DNA from: Streptomyces sp. V2I9
GTDB lineage: Bacteria > Actinomycetota > Actinomycetes > Streptomycetales > Streptomycetaceae
DNA length: 64,000 nucleotides
Direction: 5' to 3'
NCBI RefSeq assembly: GCF_030817475.1
Contig: NZ_JAUSZJ010000002.1
Span: 4,230,626-4,294,625, forward strand
Shown: one piece after another, positions 42,445 to 51,359 of the stretch
How the letters are laid out: the number at the start of each line of letters is the position of its first letter
Numbering within the stretch: position 1 is the first letter of the stretch
Position numbers and translations under genes: made by a program
The notes under the pieces: model-generated
What the model saw: the letters and a program-made list of their open reading frames with translations, nothing else
Database searches by the model: none
What the model was told of the DNA's origin: nothing

Positions 42445-43503
42445 ATGGCCTCCGACCTCCCCACCGACCAGCCGCAGCCGGGCCGCACCGGTGCGGCCGT
42501 CCGCCCGCGCGTGCTCTCCGGCATCCAGCCCACCGCGGGCTCGTTCCACCTCGGCAACTACCTGGGCGCGGTGCGCCAGTGGGTGGCGCTGCAGGAGAGC
42601 CACGACGCCTTCTACATGGTCGTGGACCTGCACGCGATCACGGTCCCGCAGGACCCCGCCGAGCTGCGGGCCAACACCCGGCTCGCCGTGGCGCAGCTGC
42701 TCGCGGCCGGGCTGGACCCGGACCGCTGCACGCTCTTCGTCCAGAGCCACGTGCCCGAGCACGCGCAGCTCGGCTGGGTGATGAACTGCCTCACCGGCTT
42801 CGGCGAGGCGTCGCGCATGACGCAGTTCAAGGACAAGTCCGCCAAGCAGGGCGCCGACCGGGCCACCGTCGGCCTCTTCACCTACCCGGTGCTCCAGGTC
42901 GCGGACATCCTGCTCTACCAGGCGAACCAGGTCCCGGTGGGCGAGGACCAGCGCCAGCACATCGAACTGACCCGCGACCTCGCCGACCGTTTCAACGGAC
43001 GGTACGGACAGACGTTCACCGTCCCCGCGCCGTACATCCTCAAGGAGACGGCGAAGATCTTCGACCTCCAGGACCCGGCGGTGAAGATGAGCAAGTCGGC
43101 CTCCACGCCGAAGGGCCTCATCAACCTCCTCGACGACCCGAAGGTCACCGCCAAGAAGGTGAAGAGCGCGGTCACCGACACCGACACGGTGATCCGGTTC
43201 GACGCCGAGAAGAAGCCGGGCGTCTCCAACCTGCTCACCATCCTCTCCACCCTCTCGGGCAGCCCGGTCGAGGACCTGGAACGCAGGTACGAGGGCAAGG
43301 GCTACGGCGCGCTGAAGACCGACGTGGCCGAGGCCATGGTGGAATTCGTCACTCCCTTCCGGGCCCGCACCCAGGAATATCTGGACGATCCGGAGACGCT
43401 GGACTCGATCCTGGCCAAGGGAGCGGAGAAGGCCAGGGCCGTCGCCGCCGAGACGCTGGCACAGACGTACGACCGGATGGGCTTCCTGCCCGCCAAGCAC
43501 TGA
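42445..43503 (+). CDS. trpS: Tryptophanyl-tRNA synthetase
   Basis: A 352-residue class I synthetase. The HIGH motif appears as TAGSFHLGNYLGA near residue 32-44 and KMSKS as VKMSKSAS near 213-220; GEDQRQHIELTRDLA is the tRNA-Trp family signature. It charges tRNA-Trp. Streptomyces often has two TrpRS types; by its position near mdh and the DD-carboxypeptidase this is likely the housekeeping one. The gene is monocistronic with the start discussed under the -10 box. Confidence 0.96.
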   Translation: MASDLPTDQPQPGRTGAAVRPRVLSGIQPTAGSFHLGNYLGAVRQWVALQESHDAFYMVVDLHAITVPQDPAELRANTRLAVAQLLAAGLDPDRCTLFVQSHVPEHAQLGWVMNCLTGFGEASRMTQFKDKSAKQGADRATVGLFTYPVLQVADILLYQANQVPVGEDQRQHIELTRDLADRFNGRYGQTFTVPAPYILKETAKIFDLQDPAVKMSKSASTPKGLINLLDDPKVTAKKVKSAVTDTDTVIRFDAEKKPGVSNLLTILSTLSGSPVEDLERRYEGKGYGALKTDVAEAMVEFVTPFRARTQEYLDDPETLDSILAKGAEKARAVAAETLAQTYDRMGFLPAKH

Positions 43504-43624
43504 GTCCAAGGACCCTGGCGAGATCACGGCCGCAGGGGACACACTTGCGGCGGAACGTGCGGGCCGGACGCCCGGCCCGCACGGCATGACCGAAAAGCGA
43601 CCGTCGACGATGGAGGAGAACGAC

Positions 43625-44227
43625 GTGGGGACCGTAACGCTCGGCGTTTCGATCGCGGTCCCGGAGCCCTACGGCAGCCTGCTCCAGGAACGCCGCGCGA
43701 GCTTCGGGGACCCTGCCGCCTACGGCATTCCCACCCACGTCACCCTGCTCCCGCCGACGGAGGCGGACGCGGCGGACCTGCCGGCGATCGAGGCGCACCT
43801 CGACACGATCGCCACGGCCGGCCGCCCGTTCCCGATGCGGCTCTCCGGCACCGGCACCTTCCGCCCGCTGTCGCCGGTCGTCTTCGTCCAGGTCGTCGCG
43901 GGGGCCTCGGCCTGCTCCTGGCTCCAGAAGCGGGTGCGGGACGCGTCGGGGCCGCTGGTGCGCGAGCTCCAGTTCCCGTACCACCCGCACGTCACCGTGG
44001 CCCACGGCATCTCCGAGGAGGCCATGGACCGCGCCTACGAGGAGCTCGCCGACTACGAGGCGGCCTGGACCTGCGGTTCCTTCGCGCTGTACGAGCAGGG
44101 CCCGGACGCCGTCTGGCGCAAGCTCCGCGACTTCCCGTTCGGCGGAGGCGGCGGAGCGCCCGCCGTACCCGCCCAGGGCGGCTGCACGATCGAGGCACCG
44201 TCCTCGGCCCCGTCGCTGCGGCCCTGA
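43625..44227 (+). CDS. 2H phosphoesterase (2'-5' RNA ligase family)
   Basis: A 200-residue protein with two HxT motifs, THVTLLPP near residue 38 and HPHVTVAHG near 122, the catalytic pair of the 2H fold. Such proteins cut or join 2'-5' or cyclic phosphates in RNA or nucleotides in the cytoplasm. The start is GTG 43625, which has GGAGGAG at ideal spacing; the ATGs at 43586 and 43610 lack one. The tail after GGGGGAP is low complexity. The gene follows trpS by 121 bases and may share its transcript. Confidence 0.85.
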   Translation: MGTVTLGVSIAVPEPYGSLLQERRASFGDPAAYGIPTHVTLLPPTEADAADLPAIEAHLDTIATAGRPFPMRLSGTGTFRPLSPVVFVQVVAGASACSWLQKRVRDASGPLVRELQFPYHPHVTVAHGISEEAMDRAYEELADYEAAWTCGSFALYEQGPDAVWRKLRDFPFGGGGGAPAVPAQGGCTIEAPSSAPSLRP

Positions 44228-44246
44228 GCGGCCGGCAGGACTCTTT

Positions 44247-44316
44247 CCCGGAGCCCGGAGCCCGGAGCCCGGAGCCCGGACCGTGCCCGGCGGCCCGGAC
44301 CGTGCCCGGCGGCCCG
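44247..44316. repeat. Two adjoining tandem repeats (7-bp and 19-bp units)
   Basis: CCCGGAG is repeated five times up to 44280, then a 19-base unit starting CCGTGCCCGGCGGCC occurs twice. They fill the gap between the 2H phosphoesterase and the convergent DprE2-like gene. Confidence 0.85.
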
Positions 44317-44369
44317 CGTCGGCGGGCTGCTCGGGCCGGTGGCGCGGGGCAGCGGGCCGGACCGGCGGC

Positions 44370-45125
44370 TCAGACCGGCAGCCGGCGGAAGAGCGGGCGC
44401 GGGACGTGCCGCAGCGCGGCCATCACCACCCGCAGCGAGCCGGGCACCCACACGGTCTCCGAGCGCCGCCGCAGCCCCGTGACGACCGCCTCCGCGACCT
44501 CCTCCGGGCCCGTAGCGAACGGCTGCTCCGGCCGCCCCGCCGTGTGCCGCGTCCGGACGAAGCCCGGCCGGACGACCAGCACCTGCACCCCGGTCCCCTG
44601 GAGGGCGTCCCCGAGCCCCTGGGCGAACGCGTCGAGCCCCGCCTTGCTGGAGCCGTAGATGAAGTCCGCGCGCCGGGCGCGCTCCCCGGCCACCGAGGAC
44701 AGCACCACCAGCGACCCGTGTCCCTGCGCCTGGAGTGCGCCGGCGCACACCAGCCCGGCGGAGACCGCCCCCGTGTAGTTGGTCTGGGCGACGCGGACCG
44801 CCGCCATCGGCTCCTCCTCGTCCCGCGCCTGATCGCCGAGGACCCCGAACGCCATCAGCACCACGTCGATGTCGCCCTCCGCGAAGACCTTTCCGAGGGC
44901 CACCTCGTGGGAGGCGGAGTCCAGCGCGTCGAAATCGACGGTCCGCACGTCCGCGCCCCGGCCCCGCAGCTCGGCGGCGGCCGACTCCAGGGCCGGCGAG
45001 GGGCGCCCGGCCAGCCAGACCCGGCGGGTGCGCAGGGCGATCAGCCGGCGGGCGGTGGCCAGGGCGATCTCGGAGGTGCCGCCGAGGACGAGCAGGGACT
45101 GCGGGGCGCCGAAGGCATCCTTCAC
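44370..45125 (-). CDS. SDR oxidoreductase, DprE2-like
   Basis: A 251-residue short-chain dehydrogenase. The NAD(P) loop is VLGGTSEIALATARRL, and the active Tyr and Lys are in ADFIYGSSKAGLDAFA with Ser in VVLSSVAGERAR. The GGTSEI form and overall line match DprE2, which reduces decaprenyl-phospho-2-keto-arabinose in mycobacteria. The next gene upstream (45177) is DprE1-like, so the two likely act in turn as an epimerase pair. Ribosome-binding site AGGAGC precedes the ATG. The lipid-sugar substrate in Streptomyces is unknown. Confidence 0.85.
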   Translation of the reverse strand: MKDAFGAPQSLLVLGGTSEIALATARRLIALRTRRVWLAGRPSPALESAAAELRGRGADVRTVDFDALDSASHEVALGKVFAEGDIDVVLMAFGVLGDQARDEEEPMAAVRVAQTNYTGAVSAGLVCAGALQAQGHGSLVVLSSVAGERARRADFIYGSSKAGLDAFAQGLGDALQGTGVQVLVVRPGFVRTRHTAGRPEQPFATGPEEVAEAVVTGLRRRSETVWVPGSLRVVMAALRHVPRPLFRRLPV

Positions 45126-45176
45126 GGAAAGCTCCTGGTCAGAGAGGGAGAGGGAAACGCGGGCGGAAGAAGCGGT

Positions 45177-46565
45177 TCACAGCCCGAGGCGGCGCGAGAG
45201 ATCGGAGCGGAACGCCCCCGTCGGGTCCAGCCGGGCCCGCAGCTCCCGGAACTCCGCCAGCCTCGGGTACATCGCGGCCGCCGTCTCCGGTCGCATCCGG
45301 GAGTCCTTCGCCAGGCAGACCCGGCCCCCGGCGGCGGCCACCTCCTCGTCCACGCCGTCCAGGAAGCGGGCCAGGCCGGGCAGGGCGGCGGGAAGGTCCA
45401 GGGCCAGGGACCAGCCGGGCGCGGCGAACGACAGGAGGCCGGGGTCCGCCGCCCCGAACCGTTCCAGCACGGCCCGCACGGCGGGACTGCGCCGGGCGGC
45501 GATCCGGCGCACCGCCCGGTGCAGGGTCTCCTCCTGGCCGTCCCCGACGGTGAACCGGTAGCGCACCGTACCGCCCCGGCCGTACAGCGGGTTCGCCTCC
45601 GGGAAGGCGTCGGCGGTGTGGAGGAAGGCGGTCACCGGGCGCAGCTCACCGGCCCGCGCGCGGGGGGCGCCCCGATAGCGGACCTCGTTGTACAGGGCGG
45701 CCGGGCCCGGTCCGAGCAGCCCGTCCGGCAGCGGTGGGAGACCGGAGAGAAGGCCGGAGAGCAGGCCGGGGGAGGAGGGCCGTCCCCACGGCGTTCCGGA
45801 GCGCGGAAACCGCCGAGTGCGCCCCGCGTGCGCCGGGCGCACATGAGGGGGCGCGTGCTCCCCGCGGGTGAGAATGCCGCGCCCCGTCGCCCGGCCGCGG
45901 GCCATCAGGTCGATCCACGCGGAGGCGTACGGCAACCCGTCCCCGCCCGCCGTGAAGCGGGCCAGCACCTCGTCCAGGTCCCCGGCGCGCTCGGTGGAGA
46001 CCGACATCAGCCCCGTGGTGACGCGCCGCAGCCGGAGCGTGGCGCCCAGGATCACCCCGGTCAGCCCCAGGCCCCCCGCGGTCGCGTCGAAGAGGGCGGT
46101 GCCCGGCAGCACCGTACGCACCTCGCCGTCGGCGGTCAGCAGCTCCAGGGCGCTCACCTGCCGGGCGAACGACCCCGACCGCCGGTGGTCGAGGCCGGGG
46201 AGGTCGGAGGCGATCGCCCCGCCGACCGTCAGCCTGCCGGTCGCGGGCACGACCGGCGGGAGCCAGCCCTGCGGCAGCAGCACCCGCAGCAGCCGTTCGA
46301 GGCTCACCCCCGCGTCGCAGCGCACCACCCCGGCGGCCGGGTCGACACCGCCGATCCGGGCCAGGCCCGTCAGATCGAGCACCGAGCCGCCCGCGTTCTG
46401 CGCCGCGTCCCCGGGCGACCGCCCCAGCCCCCGCGCGATGACGCCCCGTGGCCCGCGCCCGCGGACGACGGCGGCCGCCTCCTCGTACGTACGGGGGCGG
46501 AACCGCACGGCGGTCGTCGGGGCGGTGCGGCCCCAGCCGGTCAAGGACACCGTGTCGACGGACAT
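45177..46565 (-). CDS. FAD-binding oxidase, DprE1-like
   Basis: A 462-residue VAO-type flavoprotein. Start SLTGWGRTAPT is the DprE1 signature. The FAD loop is RGVIARGLGRSPGDAAQNAGG near 45-65, and GGAIASDLPGLDHRRSGSF follows. Late in the protein CLAKDSRMRPETAAAMYPRL carries the Cys and Lys that line the DprE1 active site. In mycobacteria DprE1 oxidises decaprenylphosphoryl-ribose, outside the membrane leaflet, for arabinan synthesis. A middle section (about 235-285) is Pro/Arg-rich and longer than expected. It is followed by the DprE2-like gene after 51 bases. Confidence 0.85.
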   Translation of the reverse strand: MSVDTVSLTGWGRTAPTTAVRFRPRTYEEAAAVVRGRGPRGVIARGLGRSPGDAAQNAGGSVLDLTGLARIGGVDPAAGVVRCDAGVSLERLLRVLLPQGWLPPVVPATGRLTVGGAIASDLPGLDHRRSGSFARQVSALELLTADGEVRTVLPGTALFDATAGGLGLTGVILGATLRLRRVTTGLMSVSTERAGDLDEVLARFTAGGDGLPYASAWIDLMARGRATGRGILTRGEHAPPHVRPAHAGRTRRFPRSGTPWGRPSSPGLLSGLLSGLPPLPDGLLGPGPAALYNEVRYRGAPRARAGELRPVTAFLHTADAFPEANPLYGRGGTVRYRFTVGDGQEETLHRAVRRIAARRSPAVRAVLERFGAADPGLLSFAAPGWSLALDLPAALPGLARFLDGVDEEVAAAGGRVCLAKDSRMRPETAAAMYPRLAEFRELRARLDPTGAFRSDLSRRLGL

Positions 46566-46737
46566 GGTGGTGACCGTATCGTCCAGGAAATCCCCTTTGC
46601 GGCATTGGTGAATTCACTCACCGGAACGGGTGACGGAGGGTGTGTCAGCGGAGCGTGGCGGATATCCGCCGGACGTGTCCGGGAGAGTCCGGGGCGGGCC
46701 GCTGGTGTTCCGGGCCCGGAAGGGTAGGCGTGAGGCC

Positions 46738-47691
46738 ATGGACTGGCTCAAGAAACTCCCGGTGATCGGTCCCCTGGCGGTCCGGTTGATGGAGACGCAC
46801 GCGTGGCGTTCCTACGAGCGGCTCGACCGGGTCCACTGGACCAGGCTCGCGGCGGCGATCACCTTCATCAGCTTCCTGGCGCTCTTCCCGCTGATCGCCG
46901 TCGGCGCGGCGATCGCGGCCGCCCTCCTGAGCGACCGGCAGATCGACACCATCAAGGACGAGCTGGCCGACCAGGTGCCCGGCATCTCCGACCAGTTGGG
47001 CATCGACGGGCTGATCGCCAACGCGGGCACGATCGGTCTGGTGGCCGGCGCCCTGCTGCTGTTCACCGGGGTCGGCTGGGTCGGCTCGCTGCGGGAGTGC
47101 CTGCGGGCGGTCTGGGAGCTGGACGACGTCCAGGACGCCAACCCCGTCGTCGCCAAGGTGAAGGACGCGATGCTGCTGGTCGGCCTCGGCGGCGCGGCCC
47201 TGGTCACCCTGGCGGTCTCCACCGTCGGCACGACGGCGGTCGGCTGGACCGCCGATCTCATCGGCATCCCCGAGCACGGGGCCGGCGGCGTCCTGCTGCG
47301 GGTGGCCGCGCTGGTGGTCGCGGTCGCCGCCGGCTTCCTGCTGCTGCTCTACCTGCTGTCGCTGCTGCCGGGCGTGGAGCCGCCGAAGCGGCGGCTGATG
47401 GTCGCGGCCCTGCTCGGGGCGGTCGGTTTCGAACTGCTCAAGCTGCTGCTCGGCAGTTACATGAAGGGCGTCGCGAGCAAGAGCATGTACGGCGCGTTCG
47501 GCGTGCCGATCGCCCTGCTCCTCTGGATCAACTTCGCGGCGAAGCTGCTGCTGTTCTGCGCCGCCTGGACGGCCACCCGCAGCAAGGAGGAGGAAGGCGT
47601 GGGGCAGGAGGAGGCGGAGGAGGAGCCCGGCGGGCCCGGCACGGAGCGAGCCGCCGCCGAGTCCTCCGGCGGCGGCTCCACCCGCCTCTGA
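46738..47691 (+). CDS. YihY/BrkB-family membrane protein
   Basis: A 317-residue protein with six helices: AAITFISFLALFPLIAVGAAIAAALL near 35-60 is the family mark, and FGVPIALLLWINFAAKLLLFCAAW lies near the end. The tail is acidic and Gly/Ser-rich. The family was once thought to be RNase BN; it is now seen as a transporter-like membrane protein of unknown substrate. The ATG at 46738 is chosen since the text before it is not coding; GGAAGGG lies 14 bases upstream. Confidence 0.9.
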   Translation: MDWLKKLPVIGPLAVRLMETHAWRSYERLDRVHWTRLAAAITFISFLALFPLIAVGAAIAAALLSDRQIDTIKDELADQVPGISDQLGIDGLIANAGTIGLVAGALLLFTGVGWVGSLRECLRAVWELDDVQDANPVVAKVKDAMLLVGLGGAALVTLAVSTVGTTAVGWTADLIGIPEHGAGGVLLRVAALVVAVAAGFLLLLYLLSLLPGVEPPKRRLMVAALLGAVGFELLKLLLGSYMKGVASKSMYGAFGVPIALLLWINFAAKLLLFCAAWTATRSKEEEGVGQEEAEEEPGGPGTERAAAESSGGGSTRL

Positions 47692-47756
47692 TCACCCCGT
47701 GGGGCCGGTCGGGGCCGAGGAAGGGTGCGCGGCCTCCGGAGCCGCCGGGCACGTCC

Positions 47757-49145
47757 TCAGGACTTGTCGCCGGGGGCGGCCGAGGTGGCCGCCCCCGCGC
47801 TCTCCGCCCCGGCCTCGCCGCCCTCGCCGTCGTGCGCCCCCGCCCTGCCCGCCTTCTCCGGCTTCTCCGCCGTTTCCGGGCTCTCCGCCTCCGCGCGGCG
47901 GGCCCGCCCCGTCAGCGGCCAGCGGCGGTTGACCAGGAACACCCCGGCGGCCAGGACCGCCAGCAGACCGCCGATGATCCCGAGTGCGGTCCCGACCCCG
48001 CTGGAACCGTTCGAGGCCGACGCGTGCGTGGCCTCCGCCCGGCCGCCCGGCCCCTGGTCCGTGCCGGCCGCGGGCGCCGCGCCCTTGCCGCCGGTCGAGG
48101 AACCGGTGCCGGTGTCCACGGACTTCGGCGGCACCAGCTGGCCGACCGGGGTCACCTTGCCGCTGGCGGCGAAGCCCCAGTCCAGCAGGTGCGCGGCCTC
48201 CTTGTAGACGGCGTGGCTCTCCTCCGCCGACGGGTTCATCACCGTGACCAGCAGGACCTTGCCGTTGCGCTCCGCGACGCCGGTGAAGGTGTTGCCCGCG
48301 TGGGTGGTGTAGCCGTTCTTGACGCCCGCGATGCCCTGGTACGGGTCCACACCGATGTCCCCGGTGATCAGCCGGTTGGTGTTCTGGATCTCGAAGGAAT
48401 CGCGCTTCTTGCCCTTCTTCTTCTCGCCGGGGAAGTCGGCGGACGCGGTCGCCGCGTACTCGCGGAAGTCCTTCTTCTGGAGTCCGCTGCGGGCGATGAG
48501 CGTCAGGTCGTAGGCGCTGGAGACCTGGCGCGGCGCGTCGTAGCCGTCCGGCGAGACCACCACGGTGTCCAGGGCCTGGAGCTCCTCGGCGTGCGCCTGC
48601 ATCGCGTCCACCGTCTTCTGGACGCCGCCGTACATCTCCGACAGGACGTGCACCGCGTCGTTCCCCGACCGCAGGAACACCCCCAGCCACAGGTCGTGGA
48701 CCGTGTAGGTGTGGCCCTCCTTGATCCCGACGAGGCTGCTGCCCTCACCGACCCCGGCCAGCTCGCTCTCCGAGACCTTGTGGGTCAGGGTGGTGGGCTG
48801 GAGCGCCGGCAGGACGGTGTCCGCGAAGAGCATCTTCAGCGTGGAGGCGGGCGGCAGCCGCCAGTGGGAGTTGTGCGCCGCGAGGACGTCCCCGCTCTCC
48901 GCGTCCGCGACGATCCAGGACCGTCCGCTCAGCTTCTTGGGCAGCACCGGCGCGCCCGGCCCCAGATTGACCTGGGTGCCGGCCTTGCCGAGCTGCTCGC
49001 CGCCGAGGCTCGACATCGTGCTCGGCGGCTTGGGCTGTTTGTCGTCGCTCTTGTCCTTGTCGGCTGCCGCAGCAGGACTGAGGACGAAACAGGACAACAA
49101 AGCGGCGGATGTGATCGTGAGGACGATCTTTTTCAGAGCAGGCAC
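47757..49145 (-). CDS. D-alanyl-D-alanine carboxypeptidase (S11, PBP5-type) with C-terminal anchor
   Basis: A 462-residue secreted and anchored enzyme. A signal peptide (LKKIVLTITSAALLSCFVLSPAAAADK) is followed by the S11 domain: SxxK as PASTLKML near 120, SxN as RSGNDAV, and the third box as VKNGYTTHAGNT, where KNG stands for the usual KTG. The C-terminus has a Gly/Ser linker and a helix LGIIGGLLAVLAAGVFLV, then a basic tail. It trims the last D-Ala from wall pentapeptides. The GTG at 49145 is picked because the signal peptide begins there; no clear ribosome-binding site is seen. Confidence 0.92.
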   Translation of the reverse strand: MPALKKIVLTITSAALLSCFVLSPAAAADKDKSDDKQPKPPSTMSSLGGEQLGKAGTQVNLGPGAPVLPKKLSGRSWIVADAESGDVLAAHNSHWRLPPASTLKMLFADTVLPALQPTTLTHKVSESELAGVGEGSSLVGIKEGHTYTVHDLWLGVFLRSGNDAVHVLSEMYGGVQKTVDAMQAHAEELQALDTVVVSPDGYDAPRQVSSAYDLTLIARSGLQKKDFREYAATASADFPGEKKKGKKRDSFEIQNTNRLITGDIGVDPYQGIAGVKNGYTTHAGNTFTGVAERNGKVLLVTVMNPSAEESHAVYKEAAHLLDWGFAASGKVTPVGQLVPPKSVDTGTGSSTGGKGAAPAAGTDQGPGGRAEATHASASNGSSGVGTALGIIGGLLAVLAAGVFLVNRRWPLTGRARRAEAESPETAEKPEKAGRAGAHDGEGGEAGAESAGAATSAAPGDKS

Positions 49146-49278
49146 GGTCGGAAACGTACAGGGCGGAGGCGTGGATGCGGACCCGGATCGGCTGACCCGC
49201 CGCAGGGAACGCCAGGACGGCCCTGTCCGGACACCACCCCGGAGCGGGTCGCCGGACGGCGGCGGCGATACTGGACCC

Positions 49279-49524
49279 ATGAAGCTCAGCCGCCGCGTGT
49301 CCTGGTTCCTGCTCGCGTTCGGGGTGTGGAGCTGGTTCATCTGGATCACTTTCGTCAAAAATCTGTGGCAGGACGGAAGCGGCCTCGCCTTCGACGACGC
49401 GGGCGATCCGACCGGCTACTTCTGGGTGCACCTGCTGCTCGCCATCACGTCCTTTCTTCTGGGGACGGCCGTCGGCGTGATCGGGTTGCGCGGAGTCCGG
49501 GCTTCGCGCGTCAAGCGCGCATGA
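49279..49524 (+). CDS. Small two-helix membrane protein (SCO4848 family)
   Basis: An 81-residue protein: RRVSWFLLAFGVWSWFIWITFVKNLW then a loop with Asp and Tyr (DDAGDPTGYFWVHL) then SFLLGTAVGVIGLRGV. It fits a family known only by its S. coelicolor member and conserved in actinomycetes beside the DD-carboxypeptidase. GATACT at 49267-49272 ends 6 bases before the ATG, so the mRNA may be leaderless. The gene reads away from the carboxypeptidase and toward the metallophosphoesterase 24 bases later. Confidence 0.85.
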   Translation: MKLSRRVSWFLLAFGVWSWFIWITFVKNLWQDGSGLAFDDAGDPTGYFWVHLLLAITSFLLGTAVGVIGLRGVRASRVKRA

Positions 49525-49548
49525 CGACGGGAACGTGGGGAAGCTCGG

Positions 49549-51087
49549 ATGGCAGCAGTGGTCTTCGCTCTGGTGGCGCTCGTGGTGCTGGCGCTGCTCG
49601 GCGCCGTGCACCGGTACCTGTGGCGGCGCTTCGTCGGTGACACCACCGCGCCGGGCAGCACACTGCGCCGGGTGGGCACGGTCGCGGCGTTCGTCCTGCC
49701 CCTCCTGAGCGTCGGCGCCATGGCCTCCGGCCGGGTGGGCGCCCCCTTCCTGCTCCAGCAGGTGCTGGCCTGGCCGGGCTTCCTGTGGCTGGCCTGCCTG
49801 CTCTACCTGACCCTGGCGCTGTTCGTGGGCGAGGCCGTCCGCCCGGTCCTGCTGCGGGTCCTCGCCCGGCGCGACGCGAGGACGGGCTCGGCCCGAAGCG
49901 GAACGGCTTCCGGAACGACCCCCGCATCGGTTTCCGGAACGACCGCATCGGTTTCCGGGACGGCCCCCGCCGCCGGGGCAGGAACGCCCGCCGAGGCGCC
50001 GGGCGCGCCCCGCCCCCGGACCGGGGAACTGGTGCCGTCCCGCTCGGCCGGTGGCTCCACCTCGGCGGACGTCTCCACCGACACCTCTGCGAACTCCTCC
50101 GTCGACGCCTCTCCGGGCGCCCCCGCCGACACCTCTCCGGACGTCCCCGCGTCCACCGCCCCCCAGTCCGATGACCCGGTGGTGCAGGCAGCACCGGAGC
50201 CGGTCGCGGAACCGGAAGCGGAACCCGGCGCGGGGCCGGCCGTCCCCCTTCCCGGCCCCGGCCCCTCCCGTCGCCTCTTCGTCTCGCGGGTCGTCGGCGG
50301 CGCGGCGGCCGCCGCCGGGCTCGCCACGGTCGGGTACGGCGCGTACGGCGTGCTGCGCGGGCCGAGCGTCAAGCGGATCACCGTGCCGCTGGCCCGACTG
50401 CCCCGCGCGGCCCACGGCTTCCGGATCGCCGTGGTCAGCGACATCCACATCGGCCCGATCCTCGGCCGTGCCCACACCCGCCGGATCGTCGACACGATCA
50501 ACGCGACCTCGCCGGACCTCGTCGCCGTCGTCGGGGACCTCGTCGACGGGTCCGTCGCCGACCTCGGCTCCGCCGCCGAACCGCTGGCCGCCCTGCGGGC
50601 CCGGCACGGCAGCTACTTCGTCACCGGCAACCACGAGTACTTCTCCGGCGCGGCGCAGTGGGTCGATCACGTCCGTGAACTGGGCCTGGTCCCGCTGGAG
50701 AACGCACGGGTGGAGATCGACGGCTTCGACCTCGCCGGCGTCAACGACATCGCGGGCGAGACCGAGGGGCAGGGGCCCGACTTCGTCCGCGCGCTGGGCG
50801 ACCGGGACCGGGGGCGCGCCGCCGTCCTCATGGCGCACCAGCCCGTCGTCATCCACGACGCCGTCGAGCACGGCGTCGACCTCCAGCTCTCCGGTCACAC
50901 CCACGGAGGACAGCTCTGGCCCGGCAACGTCCTCGCCGAGCTGGCCAACCCGACCGTCGCCGGCCTCGAACGGTACGGCGACACGCAGCTGTTCGTCTCG
51001 CGCGGTGCGGGTGCCTGGGGGCCGCCGGTCCGGGTGGGCGCCCCGTCCGACATCACCGTCGTCCGGCTCGCTTCCCTTCAGGCGTAG
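49549..51087 (+). CDS. Membrane-anchored metallophosphoesterase
   Basis: A 512-residue protein. Three or four helices occupy the first 100 residues; a Ser/Thr/Pro/Ala low-complexity segment spans about 110-235; then a helix with an RR stretch (SRRLFVSRVVGGAAAAAGLATVGYGAYG) and the phosphoesterase domain with every metal motif: DIHIGP, GDLVDG, GNHEYF, MAHQP and GHTHGGQLWPG. It resembles the YkuE/YaeI group. The catalytic domain is likely outside. Substrate unknown, perhaps a lipid or wall phosphate. It may be cotranscribed with the small membrane protein before it. Confidence 0.88.
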   Translation: MAAVVFALVALVVLALLGAVHRYLWRRFVGDTTAPGSTLRRVGTVAAFVLPLLSVGAMASGRVGAPFLLQQVLAWPGFLWLACLLYLTLALFVGEAVRPVLLRVLARRDARTGSARSGTASGTTPASVSGTTASVSGTAPAAGAGTPAEAPGAPRPRTGELVPSRSAGGSTSADVSTDTSANSSVDASPGAPADTSPDVPASTAPQSDDPVVQAAPEPVAEPEAEPGAGPAVPLPGPGPSRRLFVSRVVGGAAAAAGLATVGYGAYGVLRGPSVKRITVPLARLPRAAHGFRIAVVSDIHIGPILGRAHTRRIVDTINATSPDLVAVVGDLVDGSVADLGSAAEPLAALRARHGSYFVTGNHEYFSGAAQWVDHVRELGLVPLENARVEIDGFDLAGVNDIAGETEGQGPDFVRALGDRDRGRAAVLMAHQPVVIHDAVEHGVDLQLSGHTHGGQLWPGNVLAELANPTVAGLERYGDTQLFVSRGAGAWGPPVRVGAPSDITVVRLASLQA

Positions 51088-51191
51088 CGACGTTGCGGGT
51101 GTGACGGTTCGGGGCCTCCGGGCCGATCGTCATGAAATCCACACCGCAGAGTCACCGTCAGCTACATATATCCGCAGGTGGAAGGCAGGAA

Positions 51192-51239
51192 ACAGCCTTT
51201 TCGGACAGAGTTTCCCGATCGTGTCCAACAAAAGGCTGT
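51192..51239. promoter_or_regulatory. AT-rich inverted repeat upstream of the peptide-binding protein gene
   Basis: ACAGCCTTTT at 51192-51201 pairs with AAAAGGCTGT at 51230-51239, and inside it GGACA at 51203 pairs with TGTCC at 51222. It lies in an unusually AT-rich stretch (51150-51290) between the phosphoesterase and the SBP gene. It may be the phosphoesterase terminator or an operator/leader hairpin for the SBP gene. Confidence 0.55.
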
Positions 51240-51359
51240 GAGCGCCCCATTTACTCTTCCAGATGTGAAAATCGTGTGATTGGGTAAGCCCGAACATGCG
51301 GCGATGTGCGCGTCCGAGACGCCACCGCCGAGGTGGGGTTGGCAAGGGAGAGCACGGCA

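Noticed and set aside
44240..44320. Repeats before the DprE2-like gene as a terminator
   Set aside because: The units are direct, not inverted, so they do not form a clear stem.
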